DNA from: Gemmatimonadota bacterium
GTDB taxonomy: Bacteria; Latescibacterota; UBA2968; UBA8231
DNA length: 24,546 bases
Reading direction: 5' to 3'
NCBI GenBank assembly: GCA_018673255.1
Contig: JABHDC010000284.1
Span: 1-24,546, forward strand
Below, in pieces: positions 18,101 through 24,546 of the stretch (position 1 is its first letter; each line of letters opens with the position of its first letter). Under the pieces are notes generated by a model. That model was given only the letters and a program-made list of their open reading frames with translations, had not been told where the DNA came from and made no database searches. The position numbers were made by a program, and so were the translations under genes.

Positions 18101-19182
18101 TTGCCCACGACTTCAACAATGTGCTGACGGGCATCACGGCCAATCTCGGCATGCTCGAGCAGAAACTGGCCGACAGATCCGACGAGCATGACATGGTGCA
18201 GGATGCCATCCGGGCTGCTGATCGAACCAGGGATCTGGCCCAGCAGCTGATGACCTTTGCCAAGGGTGGCGCGCCGGTCAAGGAAACGGCCCTGATCGAC
18301 GAGTTGATCCAGCAGACGACGCAGCTCTGCCTGCGTGGATCCAGCACGAAACCAGAATTCGATTTCGCCGCGGATCTGAGAAGCATTGACATGGATATCG
18401 GGCAGATCAGTCAGGTCGTGCAGAATCTGATCCTGAATGCCGACCAGGCCATGCCGCTGGGTGGCATTCTGAAGATCCAGGCACAGAATGCAGATCTCAG
18501 CGACAGGGATGCTGTGCCCGTAGCGTCAGGCCTGTATGTGAAGGTTTCAGTCGAAGACCAGGGATCGGGGATGACGGAAGAGATCAGGCGTCAGGTCTTC
18601 GATCCCTACTTCACAACGAAGGAGACCGGACACGGCTTGGGGTTGTCGATGTCTTACTCGATCATCTCACGGCATGGTGGGCACATCGAGGTCCGCTCCC
18701 GCCCAGACGTTGGCACCGTCGTCGACTTCTATCTTCCCGCCTCACGACAGGAAGCGCCCACGCCCGACGTCGGACAGCAACAACCGTTGGCGGGTGGCAA
18801 AGGCCGCATTCTGCTCATGGATGACGAGGAGATCGTCAGACAGACCGTGAGCAGGATGCTTGAGTTCCTCGGCTACGTGATCGACGAAGTCAGCAACGGC
18901 GATGAGGCGATCCGGGTTTATGAGTCGGCGATGGGTACGCCAACCGCCTATGACGTGGTCATCATGGATCTGACGATCCCCGGGGCGATGGGTGGCAGAG
19001 AAGCAGTGACGAGACTGCGCGAAATCGATCCCCAGGTGCGCGCCGTGGTCTCGAGCGGTTATTCGAATGATCTACTGATGAGCAACTACGCGGACCATGG
19101 CTTCTGTGGTCGAATCAGCAAACCGGTCACCATCAAAGAACTCTCCAGTACCCTGCAACAGGTTCTCGTCCAAGACGTGTGA
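15178..19182 (+). CDS. Hybrid sensor histidine kinase: PAS-GAF(x4)-PAS-HisKA-HATPase-receiver
   Basis: A 1334-residue signalling kinase without obvious membrane segments, so probably cytoplasmic. Approximate layout: PAS 10-130, GAF 142-288, GAF 312-478, GAF 502-648, GAF 700-828, PAS 837-954. The kinase core has phospho-acceptor His977 in GGIAHDFNN, N-box N1083/N1087, G1 box DQGSGM (1127-1132) and G2 box GHGLGLS (1151-1157). The C-terminal receiver has acidic cluster D1215/D1216, phospho-acceptor Asp1264 in IMDLTIPG and Lys1315 in SKP. All catalytic positions are intact. The first and third GAF domains are clearly related, sharing (I/L)xDVxFSQGTLA and an ending (V/I)LSEGF. No DNA-binding output exists, so the signal must pass to a partner encoded elsewhere. 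The ATG at 15178 has no strong Shine-Dalgarno; ATG 15187 is an alternative. The ligand is unknown. Confidence 0.93.
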   Translation: MSHMTIDLLGTQEQLLDAIPVPATLIDARGIIVDVNRAALDLARQIDPAVGRQHRVGCHIADFVKLPADRDRFRALIDDLLKATEPWQAHWESTRTDGESQHWRLQATVLREGNGRVVGALIMREDVTQQVRQENRQHVLASIRDQIWQMETGEEIHPTLSAVWEGLKQLGVPLMYCSINLLQEDATPDEQEAYSINPAGEWYRRPLASPAFDMLMQCWRDQELIHRPDLETADPFNERDHLRVPLRSIVDVPFSQGTLAVSSTQPEAFSPADLEVLQQIARVLSEGFGRQEDLRRLGRQNHDLQEKERLLAAYHLIGRLILKPLVLDEIMDTMVQQIVKVGIFRSLTFAIVDAEARLVLPRLTLSRRGDGEFIWDRYDNRYDLDDSPDIMAEVARSGRIEVIEGFDKRYTRGPQNTPDFARKTAYFFPVKLGEKTVAILATGSERHQKAATLRNIELMSPLLDLVAIALDHARMYDAVQKLNSEQAHQARLLDADAAVRLSIARMDRPGDLLDVVKQISKQLGSLDVEHDSCSIQVMNQQGDDFFSCGFEPPARRRGRQRLGDLVSLDWPAESANVEKYPWIVDVWRTGRPRYEPCTPATVDLVTGMSVLDVAFSQGTLAISHKKPGAFNEQHIELLERFSRILSEGFQRFVDILQATQASNLLRIRLRQQAAVANIGQYALTCSNISDLMTAFVARVADTMEVEFCKILELMPDGEQLLLRAGVGWRDGLVGHALVGTGIDSQAGFTLSTHEPVIVEDLRTETRFSGPELLQEHGIVSGMSAIIQGRGNPWGIVGVHTRQKRAFTTDDVSFLAAALNVLASAISQNIMGEHLRVSEAKYRHFIENAQEGVWLIDADSTTTFVNRHMAQMLGYGAEEMLGRHLFSFMDPAAVEQCKQQLSRRMQGFEDQHDFEFLHKDGSRVYATLGTSPIVDDKGTYDGAIAFVANITERVRLEEEMRKVQNLESLGLLAGGIAHDFNNVLTGITANLGMLEQKLADRSDEHDMVQDAIRAADRTRDLAQQLMTFAKGGAPVKETALIDELIQQTTQLCLRGSSTKPEFDFAADLRSIDMDIGQISQVVQNLILNADQAMPLGGILKIQAQNADLSDRDAVPVASGLYVKVSVEDQGSGMTEEIRRQVFDPYFTTKETGHGLGLSMSYSIISRHGGHIEVRSRPDVGTVVDFYLPASRQEAPTPDVGQQQPLAGGKGRILLMDDEEIVRQTVSRMLEFLGYVIDEVSNGDEAIRVYESAMGTPTAYDVVIMDLTIPGAMGGREAVTRLREIDPQVRAVVSSGYSNDLLMSNYADHGFCGRISKPVTIKELSSTLQQVLVQDV

Positions 19183-19230
19183 GCCGGGTCGAAGGGTCTA
19201 CCCGGTGTGGCACTGGAACGATCCAGATTC

Positions 19231-19280
19231 GGGAAACTGCCGAGCGGCCGTCCACTGGACCAGCCGCTCAGCAGTTCCCC
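19231..19280 (-). terminator. Long hairpin downstream of katA
   Basis: Arms 19231-19248 and 19263-19280 form an 18-bp stem. The two imperfect positions are A-C mismatches in plus-strand RNA but G-U pairs in minus-strand RNA, so the hairpin is fully paired only in the katA transcript. The 14-base loop itself contains a GTCC/GGAC mini-stem. It begins 10 bases past the katA stop. No U-tract follows, so termination or 3'-end protection is inferred. Confidence 0.7.
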
Positions 19281-19290
19281 CTGCCTTCAC

Positions 19291-20751
19291 TCAGGCGACG
19301 TCCACGTCACTCAGTGGTATCCCCAATTCGGCCGCCACCCCTTCACCGTAGGCAGGATCCGCCTTGAGGCAGTGGGCAATGTGTCGAATCTTGATCTGTG
19401 TCGGCGCATCGCCCATGGCTCGTGCAGTATTCCCAAAGAGGACCTGTTGCTGTTGCGGTGTCATGAGGCGGAACAGTCCACCCGCCTGCGAGAAGTGGTC
19501 GTCGTCATCTTCGTAGTGGTTCCAATGATCGGCCGCACCGTGCAGATCCTGGGCGGGACCAGCCGCTTCTTCCTGCTGTGCCCACTCTCCCTGGCTGTTC
19601 GGCTCGTAACCGATCTTACCTCCGCTGTTGCCATCGACACGCATGGCGCCATCGCGGTGGTAACTGTTTACAGGACAACGGGGCTGATTGACAGGTATGT
19701 GACTGTGATTCACCCCGAGTCGGTAGCGCTGGGCATCGCCATACGCAAAGAGACGGCCCTGCAGCATCTTGTCAGGCGAGAAGCCAATCCCCGGCACCAC
19801 GTTGGCCGGATTGAAGGCCGACTGTTCGACCTCAGCGAAGAAGTTCTCTGGATTCCGATTGAGTTCGAGGACACCCACCTCGATCAGCGGAAAGTCCGTG
19901 TGGGGCCAGACCTTTGTCAGATCGAAGGGATTGAAGGGGCAGACAGCCGCTTCCGCCTCCGTCATGACCTGGATCTTGAGGTCCCACTGGGGGAAGTGTT
20001 TTGCCTCGATGCTGTCGAAGAGGTCGCGCTGATGGCTCTCCCGGTCTTCGCCGATGAGGGTTGCCGCTTCAGCATCGGTCAGATTCTTGATGCCCTGCCG
20101 AGTCTTGAAGTGGAACTTCACCCAATGACGCTCCCCGGCGGCATTGATCAGGCTGAAGGCGTGGCTGCCATACCCATTCATGTGACGATAGGTGGCGGGG
20201 ATACCACGATCACTCATCGTGATCGTGATCTGGTGTAGTGATTCCGGTGACGAGGTCCAGAAGTCCCAATTGTTCTGCGCACTGCGCAGGTTCGTTCTGG
20301 GGTCGCGCTTCACCGCGTGGTTGAGATCGGGGAACTTGAGCGGGTCCTTGAGGAAGAAGACCGGCGTGTTGTTGCCGACAAGGTCCCAGTTACCCTCCTG
20401 GGTGTAGAACTTGAGGGCGAAACCGCGGATGTCGCGCTCCGCATCCGCAGCGCCCCGTTCGCCAGCGACAGTGGTGAAACGGGCGAAGAGATCCGTCTGT
20501 CTGCCCACATCAGAGAACAGCGAGGCCCTCGTGTAGCGGGTGATGTCGTGGGTGACGGTGAAGGTGCCGTAGGCGCCGGACCCCTTGGCATGCATGCGTC
20601 TCTCGGGAATCACTTCGCGATCGAAGTGGGCGAGTTTCTCAAGAAACCACACATCCTCGAGCAGCATCGGTCCCCGGGGACCGGCGGTTCGGACATGCTG
20701 ATTGTGGGCAACGGGACACCCGGCACTGGTCGTGAGCTTTTTCTCGGACAT
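19291..20751 (-). CDS. katA: Haem catalase (small-subunit, KatA type)
   Basis: A 486-residue monofunctional haem catalase that breaks down hydrogen peroxide. Catalytic His54 lies in [14 protein letters not shown], Asn127 in NNTPVFF, and the proximal haem ligand Tyr337 in [14 protein letters not shown]. The length and the short N-terminus before the catalytic His match clade-3 small-subunit catalases, and no C-terminal flavodoxin-like extension is present. The ATG at 20751 has a perfect AAGGAGG (20757-20763) five bases upstream. It is transcribed divergently from oxyR across a 76-base spacer holding a likely OxyR operator, so peroxide induction is expected. A long hairpin follows the stop. No signal peptide is visible, so it is cytoplasmic. 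Confidence 0.97.
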   Translation of the reverse strand: MSEKKLTTSAGCPVAHNQHVRTAGPRGPMLLEDVWFLEKLAHFDREVIPERRMHAKGSGAYGTFTVTHDITRYTRASLFSDVGRQTDLFARFTTVAGERGAADAERDIRGFALKFYTQEGNWDLVGNNTPVFFLKDPLKFPDLNHAVKRDPRTNLRSAQNNWDFWTSSPESLHQITITMSDRGIPATYRHMNGYGSHAFSLINAAGERHWVKFHFKTRQGIKNLTDAEAATLIGEDRESHQRDLFDSIEAKHFPQWDLKIQVMTEAEAAVCPFNPFDLTKVWPHTDFPLIEVGVLELNRNPENFFAEVEQSAFNPANVVPGIGFSPDKMLQGRLFAYGDAQRYRLGVNHSHIPVNQPRCPVNSYHRDGAMRVDGNSGGKIGYEPNSQGEWAQQEEAAGPAQDLHGAADHWNHYEDDDDHFSQAGGLFRLMTPQQQQVLFGNTARAMGDAPTQIKIRHIAHCLKADPAYGEGVAAELGIPLSDVDVA

Positions 20752-20800
20752 GACGTCCTCCTTTACTGCGTAAGCACACCAAACCGGGTTGATATATCCA

Positions 20801-20837
20801 ATATATTGTTATTACTCTTGTGATAGGATGAATCTAT
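20801..20837. promoter_or_regulatory. Candidate OxyR operator in the katA-oxyR spacer
   Basis: The core is ATAG-N7-CTAT at 20823-20837, with flanking bases giving TGATAG(N7)CTATCA, which matches one half of the OxyR consensus ATAG-N7-CTAT-N7-ATAG-N7-CTAT exactly. At the correct spacing upstream lies a weaker half, ATAT-N7-TTAC (20801-20815), giving 13 of 16 consensus positions overall. The core covers the oxyR start codon (20828-20830). It sits in an AT-rich island within GC-rich surroundings and 72-86 bases upstream of the katA start, so it could serve both activation of katA and autorepression of oxyR. Confidence 0.6.
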
Positions 20838-21745
20838 CAATACCCCCCATTACCCTGCGTCAGCTCCAGTACGCCGTCGCCGTCGCCTCGACGGGCGGCT
20901 TCCGCCGGGCCGCCGAGGTCTGCCATGTGTCGCAGCCGGCACTGAGTGTGCAGGTCGCGCAGCTGGAGCGGATCGCCGGATTCGCCTGCTTCGAGCGATT
21001 ACCCGGTGGCGTGCGTGTGACAGACGAAGGCCAACGACTGCTGGTCAGAGCCGAGGATCTGCTCGACCGCTACACGTTGTTGCTCGATACGCTGGAGGCG
21101 GAGGCCGATCCCTTCGCTCAGACCTATCGCGTGGGGATCATTCCTTCCGTGGGCCCCTATCTCCTGCCAGAGGTAGCGGCGGACTTGCGACACGCCTTTC
21201 CCCGTCTGGGGCTGCTGTGGCTTGAGGAAAAGACCGGCCTGCTCATGCGGCAGCTGGAGCAGGGCGAACTGGACGCAGCCGTCGTTGCCCTGGAGGCCAA
21301 ACTGCCGAATGTGGCCAGCGCCGTCATCGCACGGGATCCTTTCGTCGTGGCCGCCGCGCCGGAACATCCGCTGGTTCGCGGCAACCGTCGGCGTGAGCCA
21401 TCCGAGCTGGCCACGGCGCGGGCGCTGCTGCTGGATGACGGCCACTGTCTTCGGGACCAGGCGTTGAATCTCTGCGCCGCAGCTGGAACTCAGGAGGAGG
21501 ACTTCCGGGCGACGAGTCTGTCGACGCTAGTACAGATGGTCGCCCACGATTCGACGACCGTGACGATTCTGCCTCGACTGGCCGTGGGCCTGGAGAATCG
21601 GGCGAAGTCGCTGCGTGTGCGTCGCTTCACAGATCCCGAACCTTTCCGAACCCTGGCCCTGGTCTGGCGACCGAGCGATCGACACGGACCCGTCTTCGAG
21701 TCGCTGGCGCAGCAGATGGCTGCGAGTTATCCAGGCAATAGCTGA
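20828..21745 (+). CDS. oxyR: OxyR-type peroxide-sensing LysR-family regulator
   Basis: A 305-residue LysR-type transcription factor. The N-terminal winged helix-turn-helix includes LRQLQYAVAVASTGGFRRAA and CHVSQPALSVQV; the rest is the periplasmic-binding-protein-like sensor. The diagnostic element is GHC207LRDQALNLC216, which reproduces the C-x8-C redox pair of E. coli OxyR (GHCLRDQAMGFC), so disulfide switching by hydrogen peroxide is expected. Its position divergent to katA supports this. The ATG at 20828 fits the family's N-terminus. It has no Shine-Dalgarno at normal distance (a TAGG abuts the codon), so initiation may be weak or on a very short leader. An in-frame TTG-type upstream extension into the AT-rich spacer is unlikely. 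Confidence 0.95.
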   Translation: MNLSIPPITLRQLQYAVAVASTGGFRRAAEVCHVSQPALSVQVAQLERIAGFACFERLPGGVRVTDEGQRLLVRAEDLLDRYTLLLDTLEAEADPFAQTYRVGIIPSVGPYLLPEVAADLRHAFPRLGLLWLEEKTGLLMRQLEQGELDAAVVALEAKLPNVASAVIARDPFVVAAAPEHPLVRGNRRREPSELATARALLLDDGHCLRDQALNLCAAAGTQEEDFRATSLSTLVQMVAHDSTTVTILPRLAVGLENRAKSLRVRRFTDPEPFRTLALVWRPSDRHGPVFESLAQQMAASYPGNS

Positions 21746-21976
21746 GCATCGCGGCGGGACAAGGTAGAGCCGCAGGCTCGCCAATCCGCGCACGCCGCCA
21801 CCAGACCGTACCCAACCATCAATCGAAGGCGTCGGGCGCCAGAGGCAGTCGCAGGATTGGTGGGGCCCTGACACCCGGAGTAGATCCACCTGCGGACCGT
21901 GCCCCCTGCCGGACGACGGTCCCGATCCATATCTTCAGACGATCAGCCCGCCACACATCCGATCCGTGGACATGAC

Positions 21977-23842
21977 ATGACACCGATTCCCTATCGCTCT
22001 GCCACTACAACCCAGGGCCGTCGTATGGCCGGGGCCCGCGCCCTGTGGCGTGCCACGGGCATGAAGACGGAGGACTTTGCCAAGCCCATCGTCGCCATTG
22101 CCAACTCTTTCACGCAGTTCGTGCCGGGACACGTGCATCTGCACCCGGTCGGGCAGCAGGTAAAGCAGGTCATTGATGCGGCCGGTGGATACGGCGTCGA
22201 ATTCAATACGATCGCCGTCGATGACGGCATCGCCATGGGGCACGATGGCATGCTGTATTCGCTGCCGAGTCGTGAGTTGATCGCCGACTCCGTCGAATAC
22301 ATGGTCAATGCCCACAAGGCGGATGCACTCATCTGCATCTCCAATTGCGACAAGATCACGCCGGGCATGCTGCTGGCCGCATTGCGCCTGAATATCCCGA
22401 CGATCTTCGTATCCGGCGGACCCATGGAAGCCGGTCGCGAAGAGCTGGAATCGGGACCGGCCAAACTCGACTTGATCGATTCGATGGTCGCCGCGGGCGA
22501 TGACAGTGTCTCCGATGCGGATCTGGAGAAGATGGAAGCTGCCTCCTGTCCGACCTGCGGTTCCTGCTCCGGCATGTTCACCGCCAACAGCATGAACTGT
22601 CTCAATGAGGCGATCGGTCTGGCTCTGCCGGGCAATGGCACGGTCCTGGCAACCCACGAATTGCGCTGGTCGCTCTTCGAATCGGCGGGCAAGCGCATCG
22701 TCGAGATGGCCAAGGCCTACTATCGCGAGGGCAACGCCACGGTGTTGCCGCGATCGATTGCGACCTTCGAAGCCTTCGAAAATGCCATGTCCCTCGACAT
22801 CGCCATGGGTGGCTCAACGAACACGGTCCTGCACCTGCTGGCCATGGCCCAGGAAGCGGGAGTCGACTTCACGATGGCGGATATCGATCGGCTGTCGCGC
22901 AAAGTCCCCTGCGTCTGCAAGGTCGCTCCGGCCTCACAGGAATACCACGTAGAGGATGTTGCCCATTCCGGTGGGATCCCATCGATCCTGGGCGAGCTGG
23001 CCAAGGCCGGTCTCGTGCACACGGATACCCATACCGTCGCCGGGGGCACCATGGCCGATCTGTTGGCCCGCGACGACATCCGTTCGGGAACGGCCAGTGA
23101 AGAGGCAACGATGCGGGCCCGCGTCGCCCCGGGGGGCGTGCGCACGAAGGAAGCCTTCTCCCAGGGCAAGCTCTATGAGGCACCCGATATGGATGCTGAG
23201 ACCGGCTGTATCCGTTCCGTCGAACACGCCTATTCGACCGACGGCGGTCTGGCCGTGCTCTTCGGCAATGTTGCCGAAGATGGCTGTATCGTGAAGACGG
23301 CCGGTGTGGATGATTCGATCCTCGTCTTCGAGGGACCGGCTCGCATCTTCGACTCGCAGGATGACGCGTGTGAAGCGATCCTGACGGAGCGCGTGAAAGC
23401 CGGGGATGTCATCATCATCCGCTACGAGGGCCCCAAGGGTGGTCCGGGCATGCAGGAGATGCTCTACCCCACGTCCTACATCAAGTCGAAGGGCCTCGGC
23501 AAGAGCTGCGCCCTGCTGACGGATGGTCGATTCTCCGGCGGCACGAGTGGCCTCTCTATTGGTCACGTCTCACCGGAAGCGGCCGAGGGTGGTGTGATCG
23601 CTCTGCTGGAGGAAGGTGACACGATTCGTTTCGACATTCCGAATCGCGGTATCGAAGTGAAGATCTCCGATGATGAACTGGCCCAGCGACGCCAGCGCAT
23701 GGATGACCGAGGCGCTGACGGCTGGCAGCCACTCGATCGCGTGCGACCGATATCGGCAGCATTGCAGGCCTATGCGGCGATGACGACGAGTGCCTCGCGA
23801 GGTGCCGTACGGGATGTGACCCAGGTACAGCGCAAAGCCTGA
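21977..23842 (+). CDS. ilvD: Dihydroxy-acid dehydratase
   Basis: A 621-residue Fe-S dehydratase catalysing the third step of valine/isoleucine synthesis, 2,3-dihydroxy acid to 2-oxo acid. It is close to the E. coli enzyme over its whole length: [23 protein letters not shown] at the start, [28 protein letters not shown]124DKITPGM, SC191[16 protein letters not shown] and [19 protein letters not shown]. The segment VPGHVHL has Gly where [2Fe-2S]-type relatives carry a third Cys, as in the E. coli oxygen-sensitive enzyme. The ATG at 21977 gives a normal N-terminus; upstream in-frame codons from 21899 add a low-complexity Ser/Arg leader and were rejected. It is preceded by a 231-base spacer after oxyR with no recognisable gene, and followed at once by a hairpin terminator, so it is probably monocistronic. 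Confidence 0.98.
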   Translation: MTPIPYRSATTTQGRRMAGARALWRATGMKTEDFAKPIVAIANSFTQFVPGHVHLHPVGQQVKQVIDAAGGYGVEFNTIAVDDGIAMGHDGMLYSLPSRELIADSVEYMVNAHKADALICISNCDKITPGMLLAALRLNIPTIFVSGGPMEAGREELESGPAKLDLIDSMVAAGDDSVSDADLEKMEAASCPTCGSCSGMFTANSMNCLNEAIGLALPGNGTVLATHELRWSLFESAGKRIVEMAKAYYREGNATVLPRSIATFEAFENAMSLDIAMGGSTNTVLHLLAMAQEAGVDFTMADIDRLSRKVPCVCKVAPASQEYHVEDVAHSGGIPSILGELAKAGLVHTDTHTVAGGTMADLLARDDIRSGTASEEATMRARVAPGGVRTKEAFSQGKLYEAPDMDAETGCIRSVEHAYSTDGGLAVLFGNVAEDGCIVKTAGVDDSILVFEGPARIFDSQDDACEAILTERVKAGDVIIIRYEGPKGGPGMQEMLYPTSYIKSKGLGKSCALLTDGRFSGGTSGLSIGHVSPEAAEGGVIALLEEGDTIRFDIPNRGIEVKISDDELAQRRQRMDDRGADGWQPLDRVRPISAALQAYAAMTTSASRGAVRDVTQVQRKA

Positions 23843-23850
23843 GATAGAAA

Positions 23851-23879
23851 GAGGCGAGGGCCACGCGGACCCTCGCCTC
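23851..23879 (+). terminator. Hairpin terminator after ilvD
   Basis: GAGGCGAGGG (23851-23860) pairs perfectly with CCCTCGCCTC (23870-23879), with a 9-base loop that can add a further CC/GG pair. It starts 8 bases after the ilvD stop. No U-run follows on the plus strand. On the minus strand the stem is followed by TTTCT, so it may also act for the convergent gene at the right edge. Confidence 0.7.
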
Positions 23880-23924
23880 AGATCGAGCCTCTTCGCGGTA
23901 AGCGGCACATCACGGCCGCGGAGA

Positions 23925-23966
23925 GCGTATACCCGCCAGACCACTGCCGGCGGCCCGCGTATACCC
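23925..23966. repeat. Pair of GCGTATACCC direct repeats
   Basis: The 10-base word GCGTATACCC occurs at 23925-23934 and again at 23957-23966, 32 bases apart, each containing the palindrome GTATAC. They lie in the 230-base non-coding stretch between ilvD and the right-edge gene, where no ORF or RNA gene could be recognised. Function unknown; chance is possible. Confidence 0.4.
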
Positions 23967-24111
23967 ACGAACCGCCTGCAACCGGTGTGTGTGCCCACAT
24001 CGGCCGCGACAACGAGACTGTGGCTCCACCGGGCAGGCTATCGGCCCAGGTGGCATCGTGTCAAATGCGCATCGTGGGCTGGAATATCCGCGCCGGGGGT
24101 GGTCGGTTGCC

Positions 24112-24546
24112 CTAGAAGTTCCAGTTCACGATGGGCAGGAAGCCACGCGGCTGGCCGGAGCGGATCAAGTTGATGATACCGATCTGCAGTCCTTCGAGAC
24201 TCTGCACCGTATTCCACAGACCGAACTGCACGCCGTGGAAGTCACCCGCCTCGTTGTAGAAGGCACTCTGCAATCCTGAGAAGCGACCTTTCGTCACATT
24301 AACGAGGCCCGACTGCCAGCCCCTGAATGAGCCGTCAACCTGGTTGTAGGCACCCTCTTGGATGCCGACGAAATCACCATGGTTGAGGTGCACCAGTCCC
24401 ACCTGCCAGCCGATCTGGTCACCCGTGGTCTTGGAGACCAGGCTCCAATCGACACCGGACACGGCTGCGTATTCCGGTGATGTCGTCCATCCAGTCCGGC
24501 GCAAACCGTCCACCCGGTCCGGTCCATTCCGTCCACTTGTCGGAGC
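24112..24546 (-). CDS. LA_2272-like surface repeat protein (5' partial)
   Basis: About 145 residues are visible. The frame is open to the window edge, so the N-terminus and any signal peptide lie outside. After SGVDWSLVSKTTG the protein is built of repeats of roughly 18-20 residues of the form G-x-Q-x-G-x-x-N: GWQVGLVHL, GIQEGAYNQ, GWQSGLVNV, GLQSAFYNE, GVQFGLWNT, GLQIGIINL. It ends FLPIVNWNF. This pattern and ending match the LA_2272 family of surface repeat proteins, predicted beta-rich and exported; no biochemical role is known. A GTG at 24513 is the first start codon inside the window, but the residues before the repeats (DGLRRTGWTTSPEY) do not look like a signal peptide, so it is probably not the true start. 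The neighbouring ilvD converges on it. Confidence 0.72.
   Translation of the reverse strand, partial: APTSGRNGPDRVDGLRRTGWTTSPEYAAVSGVDWSLVSKTTGDQIGWQVGLVHLNHGDFVGIQEGAYNQVDGSFRGWQSGLVNVTKGRFSGLQSAFYNEAGDFHGVQFGLWNTVQSLEGLQIGIINLIRSGQPRGFLPIVNWNF
24481..24540 (-). repeat. TGGAC-rich low-complexity stretch at the 5' side of the LA_2272-like gene
   Basis: Read on the minus strand, this stretch contains repeated TGGACG/TGGACC/CGGAC words, including GTGGACGG twice about 23 bases apart (near 24533 and 24513). It encodes an irregular Gly/Arg/Asp/Thr segment before the regular protein repeats. Confidence 0.5.

Noticed and set aside
19207..20238. Plus-strand open frame of 343 codons opposite katA
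   Set aside because: It is the antisense shadow of a fully convincing catalase gene, with no recognisable domain or ribosome-binding site.
21746..21976. Leader peptide or attenuator before ilvD
   Set aside because: No short ORF rich in Leu/Val/Ile codons and no terminator/antiterminator pair was found; only a 5-bp hairpin (21767-21779) is present.

Overview
The window is a GC-rich (about 60% by eye), densely coded bacterial chromosome segment with 14 protein-coding genes, two of them cut by the window ends. No rRNA, tRNA, CRISPR array or insertion sequence was seen, and no gene-free stretch exceeds about 240 bases. Three features suggest a member of the Fibrobacteres-Chlorobi-Bacteroidetes (FCB) sphere, possibly a Latescibacterota-like lineage: a giant surface protein ending in the NYPNPFNPxT / FlgD-like C-terminal module, two divergent UroD-family proteins in one operon, and an LA_2272-type repeat protein. 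This placement is inference, because no marker gene is present.

Left end (2-4147, +): the 3' part of a very large secreted protein. It has acidic Cys/Asp tandem repeats, EF-hand/dockerin-like loops, about nine fibronectin-III-like domains, a second dockerin pair, a cohesin-like domain and a C-terminal sorting domain. Next (7136-4192, -) comes a three-gene operon: a UroD-like protein with an apparent Zn/thiol methyltransferase site, a short-chain dehydrogenase, and a second UroD-like protein that lacks that site. Divergent from it is a GT39-type membrane glycosyltransferase (7299-8885). It is followed by a tight four-gene operon (8979-12886): Gfo/Idh/MocA oxidoreductase, alpha/beta hydrolase, uridine-kinase-like P-loop kinase and an exported SGNH esterase. 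The last three overlap or can overlap at stop/start codons. Together these two gene groups look like catabolism or remodelling of an acylated, possibly methylated, sugar-like compound; the substrate cannot be read from sequence.

Middle: a mutS2-type gene (minus strand) whose product ends without the usual Smr nuclease domain. Divergent from it is a 1334-residue hybrid histidine kinase (PAS, four GAF, PAS, HisKA, HATPase, receiver).

Right: a peroxide-defence pair, katA (minus) and a divergent oxyR (plus). The 76-base AT-rich spacer carries a good match to an OxyR operator that overlaps the oxyR start codon. A long hairpin lies just past katA and pairs fully only in the katA transcript. Then come ilvD (branched-chain amino acid synthesis) with a hairpin terminator and, at the right edge, a minus-strand LA_2272-like repeat protein that runs off the window.

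Most striking points: the UroD pair with and without zinc ligands, the coupled kinase/esterase operon, the Smr-less MutS2, the duplicated unusual GAF module in the kinase, the oxyR-overlapping operator, and the dockerin/cohesin combination in one surface protein.
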